Below, in pieces: positions 1-6,504 of a DNA stretch of 23,076 bases. Within the stretch, counting starts at the first letter, position 1; every line of letters starts with the position of its first letter. The stretch is from Candidatus Acidiferrales bacterium (GTDB lineage Bacteria > Acidobacteriota > Terriglobia > Acidiferrales > UBA7541), in the NCBI GenBank assembly GCA_030044295.1, contig JASHWB010000028.1:1-23076 (forward strand), read 5' to 3'. The notes under the pieces were generated by a model. That model did not search any database. It had not been told where the DNA came from and saw only the letters and a program-made list of their open reading frames with translations. The position numbers and the translations under genes were made by a program.

Positions 1-540
1 TTCTCCCATAAACAGGTAGGAAACTCGCACAATTCGCCCTGAGTTGGAGCGCGAAAACGAGAAAGTTCTCGCGCTGCATGCCTCGGCGTTTCTCAAGACC
101 CTCCTCTCGCTGACCCATGCCGAGAGCATTACGAGGACGAGCAACGGAGGGTACTGACATACCGCTAGCAAAGCGAACCCGAACCGTGATGATACGAACC
201 AGTTCAAGAAGCTGAATTTCGTGGGACCACCGGTTGCAAAAAACACGAGGAACGCCACGGCGAGCGCCGTAGGCAGAAACAACGCCCACAGCCTCGCGAG
301 TTCGACTCTCACAGTCAGGAAATCGCGTTCTAAAGATTGATTTCCATCTGCGTCGACCAAGCGCACGGTAGTTCGTACGTAGAATACGTCCGTCCGCGGA
401 TGCATGATGAATCCGGCGACCGCGGCCGCGACGATTGCGAACGCAATGCTGCCTTCGAGGAAAGCCTCATACGGAGTAAGGAGAAACACGCCGGCCAGGA
501 TCGCAACGGCGATGAGAAAGGGCCACACGCGGTCTGTCAT
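1..540 (-). CDS. Multi-pass membrane protein, partial (C-terminus beyond left edge)
   Basis: Reading the minus strand from the ATG at 540 gives 180 open codons with no stop before the window edge, so the protein continues outside. The N-terminus begins MTDRVWPFLIAVAILAG. Four hydrophobic segments are visible at about residues 5-21, 31-47, 83-104 and 118-141. A short polar section between the second and third (about residues 50-80) contains a VRLVDADGN stretch. No catalytic motif or known family is recognisable. There is no good Shine-Dalgarno sequence; the bases before the ATG read ACCAAAG. It lies 75 nt downstream of another minus-strand gene and could be co-transcribed with it, although a palindrome sits between them. 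Function is unknown; the frame and hydrophobic pattern make a real integral membrane protein likely. Confidence 0.7.
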   Translation of the reverse strand, partial: MTDRVWPFLIAVAILAGVFLLTPYEAFLEGSIAFAIVAAAVAGFIMHPRTDVFYVRTTVRLVDADGNQSLERDFLTVRVELARLWALFLPTALAVAFLVFFATGGPTKFSFLNWFVSSRFGFALLAVCQYPPLLVLVMLSAWVSERRVLRNAEACSARTFSFSRSNSGRIVRVSYLFMGE

Positions 541-558
541 CTTTGGTATCCACGCTTA

Positions 559-576
559 CTTTGCACTTTTGCAAAG
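559..576. promoter_or_regulatory. 18-bp inverted repeat upstream of the left-edge membrane gene
   Basis: CTTTGCA and TGCAAAG arms (7 bp, perfect) are separated by 4 nt and centred about 28 nt before the ATG of the minus-strand membrane protein. The position fits a repressor operator or a leader hairpin. No convincing -35/-10 pair accompanies it. Function is inferred from position only. Confidence 0.35.
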
Positions 577-615
577 GTGGCGCTTCAATTTACGGCTCCT
601 CGGAACTCCTGCAGC

Positions 616-1290
616 CTAAACCAGCGGCGCGCGGCGAGGGAAGAGGGCGTCTTTTTCGAGGCGGGCCATATCGATGCCAGAGAGCGCGAGGCTGCGGCTG
701 ATTTCCGTCCCATAGCTCCGAGTGATGCAAAGTAGGACGCCTTCGGTGGTCAGGACGGGCAGCTTACGGTCGCCGTCGCGGTCGAAATAGGGAGCAACCT
801 GCTCGGCTTGGCGAAGCACGTCTTCGAGCGCGACCGACTTCTGCAGTGGGTCGCTTGTGCCTTGAACCGTCCTATGTGCGTCGCGCTTCTTGCCGCGCCA
901 TGGCTTTTCGCTTTTGCCGTCGCGAAATTCCTGGTTGTACAGTTCGATCCACGAATTCCAGCGCTCCGGGCTAATCCGGCAGAATTTCCGCAGCCATTCC
1001 TCCACGTGGTCCTGATCTTCCTCAGCCCAGTATTGCGAAAGGTGCTCCCAATCGGAGATGTACATCCCGGCGAGCAGGTCCGACACTTGAATCACCGCGG
1101 ACGCACGGCTGTGCGCCATCATCGCCGCGAAGCGTCCGGCGCGGCTCAGGCTGAGCGTGATGCGGCGCGACTCGCTCGCCAGCCTAGCCTCGTCGTGGTG
1201 CTCGGTCGAATGGTGGCGCGCACCGCCGGTTTCACCGGAAGCCTTGCGCGCGGACGCACCCGCACTCGATTTGCGCCGGAAAAAGAGCAT
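616..1290 (-). CDS. Hypothetical protein, 224 aa
   Basis: Not recognised. The N-terminus (about residues 1-45) is Arg/Ser/Ala-rich and looks disordered, starting MLFFRRKSSAGASARKASG. A folded-looking core follows from about residue 55: a DLLAGMYISDWEHLSQYW stretch, then an acidic and tryptophan-rich helix region (EEDQDHVEEWLRKFC, ERWNSWIELYNQEF). A basic linker follows, and a C-terminal part (residues about 150-224) contains LPVLTTEGVLLCITRSYGTEI. No signal peptide, membrane segment or catalytic motif is evident. The 162-aa frame antisense to it (808-1296, plus strand) has the Arg/Ala-rich composition of a GC-rich shadow. No Shine-Dalgarno sequence precedes the ATG; a TAAAAT hexamer lies 18 nt upstream as a possible -10. 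It may be a lineage-specific protein. Confidence 0.65.
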   Translation of the reverse strand: MLFFRRKSSAGASARKASGETGGARHHSTEHHDEARLASESRRITLSLSRAGRFAAMMAHSRASAVIQVSDLLAGMYISDWEHLSQYWAEEDQDHVEEWLRKFCRISPERWNSWIELYNQEFRDGKSEKPWRGKKRDAHRTVQGTSDPLQKSVALEDVLRQAEQVAPYFDRDGDRKLPVLTTEGVLLCITRSYGTEISRSLALSGIDMARLEKDALFPRRAPLV

Positions 1291-1428
1291 GGATGATGGC
1301 CGCTGAAAATTTTATCAGATTGGAAGGGCAAGGAAGCGATATGCCGCGCGCAAGTTGCGAGGATTAAGTCGAAAGTGGGGGAGCACTGCGCCGGCGGCGG
1401 TGGACCCGGAAGGAGCGCGAAAAAGGCG

Positions 1429-1827
1429 TCAGACGTCCGCGTCTTCGACTGCGGCCGCCATGGAAATCACGGTATCTACCCTTGTCATCTTAAACAGCTC
1501 TCGAACTCGGGGACTCGCTCCGACGGCAATCATTTTGAAGCCCTTGCGCTGGCAGCTCGCATAGTGACCGACGATCGTGCCCAAGCCGAAAGAATCCATG
1601 TAGGGAACATCGGTCAGATCGAGGATATTTAGGCGTGGCGGCTCGACATCCGGCTCCGGCTGGCAATCGAGAACATCGCGCAAAGCGTTTGGACTCATGG
1701 AGCCGTACATGTCCCGCGCGGTGAATGGACCGCAGAGGCGAAATATGATCGTACCCGGAGCCTTGCCGGGTCTGCGTTCGATGCTGAAGGGAGTGCTCTT
1801 CCAGGTTCGGGCTTCAGATGTCGTCAT
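1429..1827 (-). CDS. STAS-domain protein (anti-sigma factor antagonist type)
   Basis: A 132-aa single-domain STAS protein of the SpoIIAA/RsbV type. In that family the protein binds an anti-sigma factor kinase and is switched off by Ser phosphorylation. The core reads LNILDLTDVPYMDSFGLG followed by the helix ending SPRVRELFKMTRVDTVI, the usual STAS order. The family phosphoacceptor in the DSxG motif is present (Ser79 of DSFG). The start MTTSEARTW was chosen over an ATG at 2121. The extra N-terminal 98 codons are Arg/Pro/His-rich, overlap the end of glnA, and contain a plausible promoter -10 (TACACT, plus-strand 1897-1902). A weak GGGA lies before the chosen start. No kinase or phosphatase partner is nearby, so the regulated sigma factor is unknown. 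Confidence 0.85.
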   Translation of the reverse strand: MTTSEARTWKSTPFSIERRPGKAPGTIIFRLCGPFTARDMYGSMSPNALRDVLDCQPEPDVEPPRLNILDLTDVPYMDSFGLGTIVGHYASCQRKGFKMIAVGASPRVRELFKMTRVDTVISMAAAVEDADV

Positions 1828-2033
1828 CGCGTGTTCCCAACCGAGGCGGGCGTCCGACCGGGCAACTGGTTGAACTGCGTGCCTCGCTGGGTACTGAGTG
1901 TATCTTAGTATGCCAAAAGTAACCACGTATCGAAGCGCCCGGTCGTCGTTGGGACCAGGCTGGGGCGCTCCATTCTCGTCGTTTGGGTCCCTTGAGCTGC
2001 GCGGCCCGGCACGTCCAGAGCTGTGAGATCGTC

Positions 2034-3443
2034 TTAGATGTCGTAGTACAACTCGAACTCGTGCGGGTGGGGGCGCATGCGCATGGGATCGACTTCCTTC
2101 TTCATCTTGTACTCGACCCACAAGTCGATGAACTCTTTGGCGAAGACGCCGCCCTTAGTCAAGAATGCGTGATCCTTCTCTAGCGCCTTTAGCGACGCGT
2201 CGAGCGAGCCGGGTACGGACGGTACTTTGGCGGCTTCTTCCGGCGAAAGTTCGAAGATGTCTTTATCGAGCGGTCCTCCCGGATCGATTTTGTTCTCGAT
2301 GCCGTCGAGCCCGGCCATGAGCATCGCGGAATACGCGAGATACGGGTTGCAGGAAGGATCGGGTGGACGGAATTCCAGGCGCTTGGCCTTCGGGTTTGCC
2401 GAGTACATCGGAATGCGCACGGCCGCTGAGCGGTTGCGCCGCGAATAAGCCAGGTTCACGGGAGCTTCGTAGCCCGGCACGAGGCGCTTGTAGGAATTTG
2501 TCGTCGGCGCGGCGAACGCGACGATGGCCGCGGCGTGTTTCAACAATCCGCCGATGTACCAGAGTGCGGTTTGGCTGAGGCCTGCGTACTGATCGCCAGC
2601 GAAGAGCGGCTTGCCGCCTTTCCATAGCGACTGGTGCGTGTGCATGCCGGAGCCATTGTCGGTGAAGATCGGCTTGGGCATGAAGGTGACGGTCTTGCCG
2701 TTGCGGTAAGCGACGTTGCGGACGATGTATTTGTACTTGCACATGTTGTCTGCGGCGTGGATCAACGTGTCGAACTTGAAGTCGATTTCGCACTGGCCGG
2801 CGGTGGCGACTTCGTGATGATGACATTCGACGGTGATGCCCGCTTCCTGAAGCCGCATCACCATTTCGGTGCGCATGTCTTGATAATGATCCGTGGGTGG
2901 GACGGGGAAGTAGCCTTCCTTGTAGCGCGGGCGATAGCCGAGGTTATCGGTGGCTTTTCCGCTGTCCCATCGGCCTTCGTCGGAATCCACGTAGTAGAAG
3001 CCGAAATTCTGGCTCGTTTGGAAGCGGACATTATCGAAAATAAAGAATTCCGCTTCGGCCCCGAAGAAAGCCTGGTCGGCGATGCCGGTCTTCTGCAGAT
3101 ATTCTTCGGCGCGATGCGCCAGGTTGCGGACGTCGCGGTCGTAGGGCTTGCGCGAGAGGGGATCCTGCGCGTCGCAGATCATGACCAGCGTGGGAACATC
3201 GCGGAATGGATCCATGAACGCGGTGTTGGGATCGGGAATCAGCAGCATGTCCGATTCGTGAATCTGCGCCCAACCGCGGATGGAACTGGCGTCCATGCCG
3301 AATCCATCTGCGAACGATTCAGCGGTGAGTTCTTCGATGGGGTAGCTGACGTGCTGCCACACGCCGGGCACGTCGATGAATCGCAGATCCAGAATTTTTG
3401 CGCCGTTTTTCGATGCGTACTCGAGAACGCTCTTCGGGTCCAT
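2034..3443 (-). CDS. glnA: Glutamine synthetase, type I (GSI)
   Basis: A 469-aa class I glutamine synthetase (glutamate + NH3 + ATP to glutamine), cytoplasmic and normally dodecameric. Length and motifs match the family: metal-binding Glu in GAEAEFFIFD (residues 128-137), HHEVATAGQCEIDF (209-222), the ATP/glutamate loop NGSGMHTHQS (263-272), RNRSAAVRIP (336-345) and the C-terminal RMRPHPHEFELYYDI. The start MDPKSVLEY was chosen because AGGGGAGG lies just upstream; the frame runs 30 codons further without support. The adenylylation-site region reads DKDIFELSPEE, placing Phe at residue 397, where E. coli has the adenylylated Tyr397 in NLYDLP. Adenylylation at this site is therefore not expected. 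It is divergent from a GSII gene, and the pair probably shares nitrogen control through the region between them. Confidence 0.97.
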   Translation of the reverse strand: MDPKSVLEYASKNGAKILDLRFIDVPGVWQHVSYPIEELTAESFADGFGMDASSIRGWAQIHESDMLLIPDPNTAFMDPFRDVPTLVMICDAQDPLSRKPYDRDVRNLAHRAEEYLQKTGIADQAFFGAEAEFFIFDNVRFQTSQNFGFYYVDSDEGRWDSGKATDNLGYRPRYKEGYFPVPPTDHYQDMRTEMVMRLQEAGITVECHHHEVATAGQCEIDFKFDTLIHAADNMCKYKYIVRNVAYRNGKTVTFMPKPIFTDNGSGMHTHQSLWKGGKPLFAGDQYAGLSQTALWYIGGLLKHAAAIVAFAAPTTNSYKRLVPGYEAPVNLAYSRRNRSAAVRIPMYSANPKAKRLEFRPPDPSCNPYLAYSAMLMAGLDGIENKIDPGGPLDKDIFELSPEEAAKVPSVPGSLDASLKALEKDHAFLTKGGVFAKEFIDLWVEYKMKKEVDPMRMRPHPHEFELYYDI

Positions 3444-3543
3444 CCGTCCTCCCCTTGCCTGTATTGAGGCCTGAAAATGTAGGCGCGGAGCGTACTCCAT
3501 CGCACGGGAATGCGTCAAGGACTGCCAGGGCAAAACGCCCGTT

Positions 3544-3555
3544 TTTCCAATGCAA
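3544..3555 (-). promoter_or_regulatory. GS motif copy facing glnA
   Basis: On the minus strand this reads TTGCATTGGAAA, followed two bases later by CGG. It lies 100 nt before the glnA ATG and is identical over its 12-nt core to the copy on the GSII side. It overlaps the end of the palindrome AAAACGCCCGTTTT. It could be a DNA operator or part of the leader RNA; the sequence does not decide. Confidence 0.5.
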
Positions 3556-3656
3556 AATATCGATTGTTTCGATCACGTTTATTTTTCGTTTACACAATAG
3601 GCGTGAAGAGCCGGGTCGGGACGACTTCGCGATCCGGCTTTCGCCCGATTTGCACG

Positions 3657-3662
3657 TATAAT
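3657..3662 (+). promoter_or_regulatory. Probable -10 box of the GSII promoter
   Basis: A perfect TATAAT lies 151 nt before the GSII ATG. No recognisable -35 stands 16-18 nt upstream, which would suit an activator-dependent promoter. If used, transcription would start near 3669, placing the GS motif about 19 nt into the leader RNA. Confidence 0.45.
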
Positions 3663-3686
3663 TTCGCTATCGGTTTGATTCAAAGA

Positions 3687-3698
3687 TTGCATTGGAAA
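3687..3698 (+). promoter_or_regulatory. GS motif copy facing the GSII gene
   Basis: TTGCATTGGAAA followed two bases later by CGG, 115 nt before the GSII start codon. It is the inverted counterpart of the copy at 3544-3555, so each copy has the same orientation relative to the gene it faces. Confidence 0.5.
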
Positions 3699-3813
3699 TC
3701 CGGCGCGCCCTCTCGTAAGTTACCGGGGACGTAATTCACGGTTTCAACGCCTGCGGAGAAGAATATCCGCGGATTTGGGCCGAGCTATCGAAAAGGAGCG
3801 TGGAACGAACGAC

Positions 3814-4845
3814 ATGAAAAAATATAAATTGGAATATTTGTGGCTCGACGGCAGAAGACCTGTCCCTGAACTTCGCGGCAAGACGACGATCAAATCGTTT
3901 GACGCGCCGCCGGCGCTTGCCGATCTCCCGCTTTGGGGCTTTGACGGAAGTTCCACGATGCAGGCCGAAGGGCATAGCTCGGACTGTATCCTGAAGCCCG
4001 CGGCGCTGTACCCCGACGCGAGCCGCAAAGACGCCTACATGGTGATGTGCGAAGTGATGCTGCCGAACGGCACTCCGCATCCGACGAACGAGCGCGCCAA
4101 GATCGAAAACGATCCCGATCTATGGATCGGATTCGAGCAAGAATACTTTCTGTATAAGGACGGGCGTCCGCTCGGGTTTCCGGAAAGCGGCTTTCCTGGC
4201 CCGCAGGGGCCGTACTACTGCGGCGTCGGCTACAAATACATGGGCAACTTGGCGCGCACGATCGTCGAGGAACATCTCGATCTATGCCTCGCCGCCGGCA
4301 TCAATCATGAAGGCATCAACGCAGAAGTGGCCAAGGGCCAGTGGGAATTTCAGATTTTCGCCAAGGGTTCCGCGAAAGCCGCGGACGACCTGTGGACCGC
4401 GCGCTATCTGATGATGCGGTTGTGCGAAAAATACGAGGTGGACTTCGAGCTGTATTGCAAGCCCATCAAAGGCGACTGGAATGGTTCTGGCATGCACACC
4501 AACTTCTCGACGAAGTACATGCGCGAAGTGGGCGGCAAGGAATATTTCGAGGCGCTTATGGCAGCGTTCGAGAAGAATATTCCGGAGCACATCGCCGTCT
4601 ATGGTCCGGACAACCACCTGCGCCTGACCGGCCTGCATGAAACGCAGGCCATCGACAAATTCAACTTCGGTTTGTCGGATCGCGGCGCTTCCATTCGCAT
4701 GCCCGTGAACTTTATCAAGAACGGCTACAAGGGCTACCTCGAAGACCGGCGTCCGAATTCGCAGGGCGATCCATACCAGATCGTTTCGCGAATTTTGAAG
4801 ACGGCCAACCTCGTGCCAAAGCCGCTTGCCGCGGCGATAGCGTAG
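3814..4845 (+). CDS. glnII: Glutamine synthetase, type II (eukaryote-like GSII)
   Basis: A 343-aa glutamine synthetase of the GSII class, the shorter form typical of eukaryotes and also found in rhizobia, Streptomyces and others. It makes glutamine from glutamate, ammonia and ATP. Diagnostic features are the N-terminal YLWLDG...LRGKT block, WGFDGSST (residues 41-48), the metal-binding FEQEY (107-111), INAEVAKGQWEFQ (168-180), NGSGMHTNFS (223-232) and the ending with RRPNSQGDPYQIV. The start MKKYKLEYLW aligns with other GSII N-termini. An in-frame ATG 13 codons upstream is less likely: AAAAGGAG lies between the two and can only serve the downstream start, although with long spacing (about 16 nt). 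It is divergent from GSI. GSII enzymes are not known to be adenylylated. Confidence 0.95.
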   Translation: MKKYKLEYLWLDGRRPVPELRGKTTIKSFDAPPALADLPLWGFDGSSTMQAEGHSSDCILKPAALYPDASRKDAYMVMCEVMLPNGTPHPTNERAKIENDPDLWIGFEQEYFLYKDGRPLGFPESGFPGPQGPYYCGVGYKYMGNLARTIVEEHLDLCLAAGINHEGINAEVAKGQWEFQIFAKGSAKAADDLWTARYLMMRLCEKYEVDFELYCKPIKGDWNGSGMHTNFSTKYMREVGGKEYFEALMAAFEKNIPEHIAVYGPDNHLRLTGLHETQAIDKFNFGLSDRGASIRMPVNFIKNGYKGYLEDRRPNSQGDPYQIVSRILKTANLVPKPLAAAIA

Positions 4846-4906
4846 TCCGCGGCGGGATCTCAGCGGCCAGCGACCTCAGCCACTCCGATCCTGAGTTTTC
4901 GGATGC

Positions 4907-4936
4907 CCCATCCTTCGCGCAGTTGCGAAGGATGGG
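4907..4936. repeat. Perfect 12-bp hairpin, REP-like
   Basis: Arms CCCATCCTTCGC and GCGAAGGATGGG are separated by a 6-nt loop (GCAGTT). No U-run follows on either strand, so it is not a typical intrinsic terminator. It lies between the convergent GSII and bshB1 genes. The form resembles dispersed palindromic elements found between genes, but no second copy is visible in this window. Confidence 0.6.
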
Positions 4937-4964
4937 ACGTTCGCGGAAAAGGCAAAAAAGATCG

Positions 4965-5001
4965 AAACGCCCTGATGATCTCGTTTCACCGGGGCGTTTT
5001 G
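4965..5001. terminator. Probable bidirectional terminator between GSII and bshB1
   Basis: AAACGCCC and GGGCGTTT form an 8-bp stem around a 19-nt loop. On the plus strand the stem ends in TTTT; on the minus strand it is followed shortly by TTTTTT. It lies between two convergent genes, where a terminator acting both ways is expected. The large loop lowers confidence. Confidence 0.5.
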
Positions 5002-5023
5002 ACTTTCGACCGTATCGCGCCCC

Positions 5024-5740
5024 TTAGAGATACCTGCCCGGCATGCGCACGATGTCATCGAGCTGCAACACCTCGCGCATCACGAATCCTTCCGCGTACT
5101 TCACTCCGATCGCGCGGCCGTAGTGCTTAGCCTGGATGCTCATGCGCTCTTCGAGTTCGTCGAGCGGCAGTGCCACGCGCGACTTTCGATCGTGCTTCGG
5201 CGGATTGAATTGCGACCCGTACGCCAGAATCGCGCGGCGGCGGCGTTCGTATTGCGCCGTGATGTCGACGGCAAACGTTGGTCGCACGTCCGCGTACGCC
5301 GCCGCGTACAGGATTATCGACGGGCGCCACGGCTGCCCTCCTAGCGAGTAGTTTTTTAGGCCCGCGACGAAACATGCTTCATAGCAAAGCCTGCCGGCCG
5401 TGTAGTGATCCGGATGGCGGCCTTCCCAGTAGGGCAGAATCACCGTGCGTGGTTCGAGCTCGCGAATCACTTCGGCGACGGCCGCCTTGTAATCGTCGTT
5501 AACGGTCAAGTGCGCGTCCGGCAAGCCCAGATTGCGCCGCACCTGCACGCCCATAATTTTTCCGGCGCGCGCGGCTTCCTTCAGGCGCATTTCGGGAGTC
5601 CCGCGCGTGCCGGTCTCGCCCCGCGTCAGGTCGAGAATGCCAGTCTTATGTCCCGCTTGCGCCATGCGGATCATCGTGCCGCCGGAGGTCAGCTCAACGT
5701 CGTCCGGGTGAGGTGCAATCGCCAGCAAATCCAGCTTCAT
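5024..5740 (-). CDS. bshB1: Bacillithiol biosynthesis deacetylase BshB1 (LmbE/PIG-L family)
   Basis: A 238-aa zinc-dependent N-acetylglucosaminide deacetylase. BshB1 removes the acetyl group from GlcNAc-malate, the second step of bacillithiol synthesis. The family zinc motif PHPDD is at residues 10-14 and the second zinc motif HPDH at 109-112. The TRGETGTRGTPEMR block near residue 40 and the YGSQF segment match the BshB1 branch of the LmbE family. Length is as expected. The start MKLDLLAIAPHPDD is fixed by a strong AGGAGGGCGA directly upstream; the frame extends 37 codons further without support. bshA and bshC are not in the window. Another LmbE deacetylase role is possible but less likely. 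A TAGAAT -10-like box lies about 40 nt before the start. Confidence 0.88.
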   Translation of the reverse strand: MKLDLLAIAPHPDDVELTSGGTMIRMAQAGHKTGILDLTRGETGTRGTPEMRLKEAARAGKIMGVQVRRNLGLPDAHLTVNDDYKAAVAEVIRELEPRTVILPYWEGRHPDHYTAGRLCYEACFVAGLKNYSLGGQPWRPSIILYAAAYADVRPTFAVDITAQYERRRRAILAYGSQFNPPKHDRKSRVALPLDELEERMSIQAKHYGRAIGVKYAEGFVMREVLQLDDIVRMPGRYL

Positions 5741-5900
5741 TCGCCCTCCTGGTCGGCTAAGCCATCGCCAAGCCGCCAATTCTACCCCGCGGAGCATCCG
5801 AGGGCGATACTCGCGCGCCAGTTCGCTGCGGGGCGTTGGATGGCAAACCACGACTCTTTCTTCGTAAACGATGAAGATTCCGGATCACGCAACTGCTTTG

Positions 5901-5929
5901 AACGACTCATGCTACCGTGAGTCGTTTTT
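5901..5929 (+). terminator. Intrinsic-terminator-like hairpin with no recognised upstream gene
   Basis: AACGACTCA and TGAGTCGTT form a perfect 9-bp stem with an 8-nt loop, ending in TTTTT on the plus strand. On the minus strand no U-run follows. No plus-strand gene ends upstream (the preceding gene, bshB1, runs the other way), so it could end a small RNA or antisense transcript, or act as an attenuator in a long PilZ leader. Confidence 0.55.
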
Positions 5930-6027
5930 GTTGCGCGCTCCGATGCTGCTGAGCGGCGAGCAATGCGGCGCACGCCCCCGCAAGCTCCTGTGGCGCTAAG
6001 TCCAATGCGGCTCGGGGTGTTTAGCAA

Positions 6028-6048
6028 TCGCGAACGGGCCATTCGCGA
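6028..6048. promoter_or_regulatory. Inverted repeat just upstream of the PilZ promoter
   Basis: TCGCGAA and TTCGCGA arms (7 bp, perfect) are separated by 7 nt and end 5 nt before the proposed -35. This is the usual location of an activator or repressor operator. The binding protein is unknown. Confidence 0.4.
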
Positions 6049-6053
6049 CACGG

Positions 6054-6082
6054 TTTAACCACGCCTGCCAGAATGCTAGCTT
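6054..6082 (+). promoter_or_regulatory. Probable promoter of the PilZ gene
   Basis: TTTAAC, a 17-nt spacer, then TAGCTT preceded by TG (extended -10 form). The predicted start of transcription is about 26 nt before the ATG. Confidence 0.45.
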
Positions 6083-6114
6083 GGTGGTGGGAGCACATCC
6101 GGGGAACGCGGGCG

Positions 6115-6465
6115 ATGGCAAGCAACCGAAAGAAGACGAAAGAATACAGTCAGCAGCGCGCGGCGAAGCGTTGCCAAATGGTGGCAACGGTGGAGGTGAC
6201 GGATGTCGAGTCCAACACGCGACTTTCGGCGCGCACCTCGGAAATCGCTATAGGCGGATGCTACGTGGACGCGATGAATCCCTTCCCGGTGGGGACAATC
6301 GTGAAGGTGCGGATATCGCGCGACCGGGGAGCGTTTGAGGCCAACGGGAAGGTCGTATATTGCGATTCAACAATGGGAATGGGAATCGCGTTTACGGAGC
6401 TGGCGCCAGAGCAACGATCTTTGCTGGAGGACTGGCTCGCGGAGATCGTGAAGCCCGCGTCTTAA
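6115..6465 (+). CDS. PilZ-domain protein, 116 aa
   Basis: A short stand-alone PilZ domain, a fold that commonly binds cyclic-di-GMP and relays it to motility, exopolysaccharide or other outputs. The first binding motif RxxxR is seen as RAAKR near residues 14-18. The second motif, normally D/N-x-S-x-x-G, appears as EIAIGG followed by CYVD, so the usual Asp/Asn and Ser are replaced by Glu and Ala. The rest of the barrel (VGTIVKVRISRDRGAFEANGKVVYCDSTMGMGIAFTEL) is typical. The start MASNRKK was preferred over an ATG 14 codons upstream because GGGGA precedes it. The altered second motif makes c-di-GMP binding uncertain. It is convergent with the radical-SAM gene and has no fused output domain. 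Confidence 0.88.
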   Translation: MASNRKKTKEYSQQRAAKRCQMVATVEVTDVESNTRLSARTSEIAIGGCYVDAMNPFPVGTIVKVRISRDRGAFEANGKVVYCDSTMGMGIAFTELAPEQRSLLEDWLAEIVKPAS

Positions 6466-6504
6466 CAAACGCAGGCAAAAGTTGGCGCTATCACAAACGG
6501 CACG

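Larger units (their letters stand above)
3444..3813. promoter_or_regulatory. Shared 370-bp control region of the divergent GSI and GSII genes
   Basis: No gene is supported here. The stretch is more AT-rich than its surroundings and must hold the start signals for both glutamine synthetases. Visible elements are a TATAAT -10-like hexamer at 3657-3662 (plus strand), two inverted copies of TTGCATTGGAAAnnCGG, a palindrome AAAACGCCCGTTTT at 3532-3545, and an ATCGA-5-TCGAT repeat at 3559-3573. No sigma-54 pattern (GG and GC ten nucleotides apart with TGGCAC/TTGCA) is present next to the motif copies. Confidence 0.7.
5741..6114. other. 374-bp intergenic stretch between bshB1 and the PilZ gene
   Basis: No protein is supported. 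It holds a minus-strand TAGAAT hexamer (5779-5784) as the likely bshB1 -10 with a poor -35, a strong plus-strand hairpin with a T-run, an inverted repeat and a plausible PilZ promoter. The minus-strand frame running through 5741-5851 is judged to be non-coding leader. Confidence 0.6.

Noticed and set aside
808..1296. 162-aa plus-strand open frame antisense to the 224-aa hypothetical
   Set aside because: Arg/Ala-rich composition, no ribosome-binding site and overlap with a better protein-like frame; typical GC-rich antisense shadow.
1828..2121. N-terminal extension of the STAS protein
   Set aside because: The extra codons are Arg/Pro/His-rich, overlap the end of glnA and contain a likely promoter; the STAS domain is complete without them.
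3664..3700. Sigma-54 promoter at the TTGCA of the GS motif
   Set aside because: No GG dinucleotide at the -24 position: TGATTC stands where TGGCAC would be, and the glnA-side copy also lacks it.
5741..5900. A tRNA or SRP RNA before the orphan terminator
   Set aside because: No cloverleaf, T-loop GTTCGA or SRP tetraloop motif could be found.
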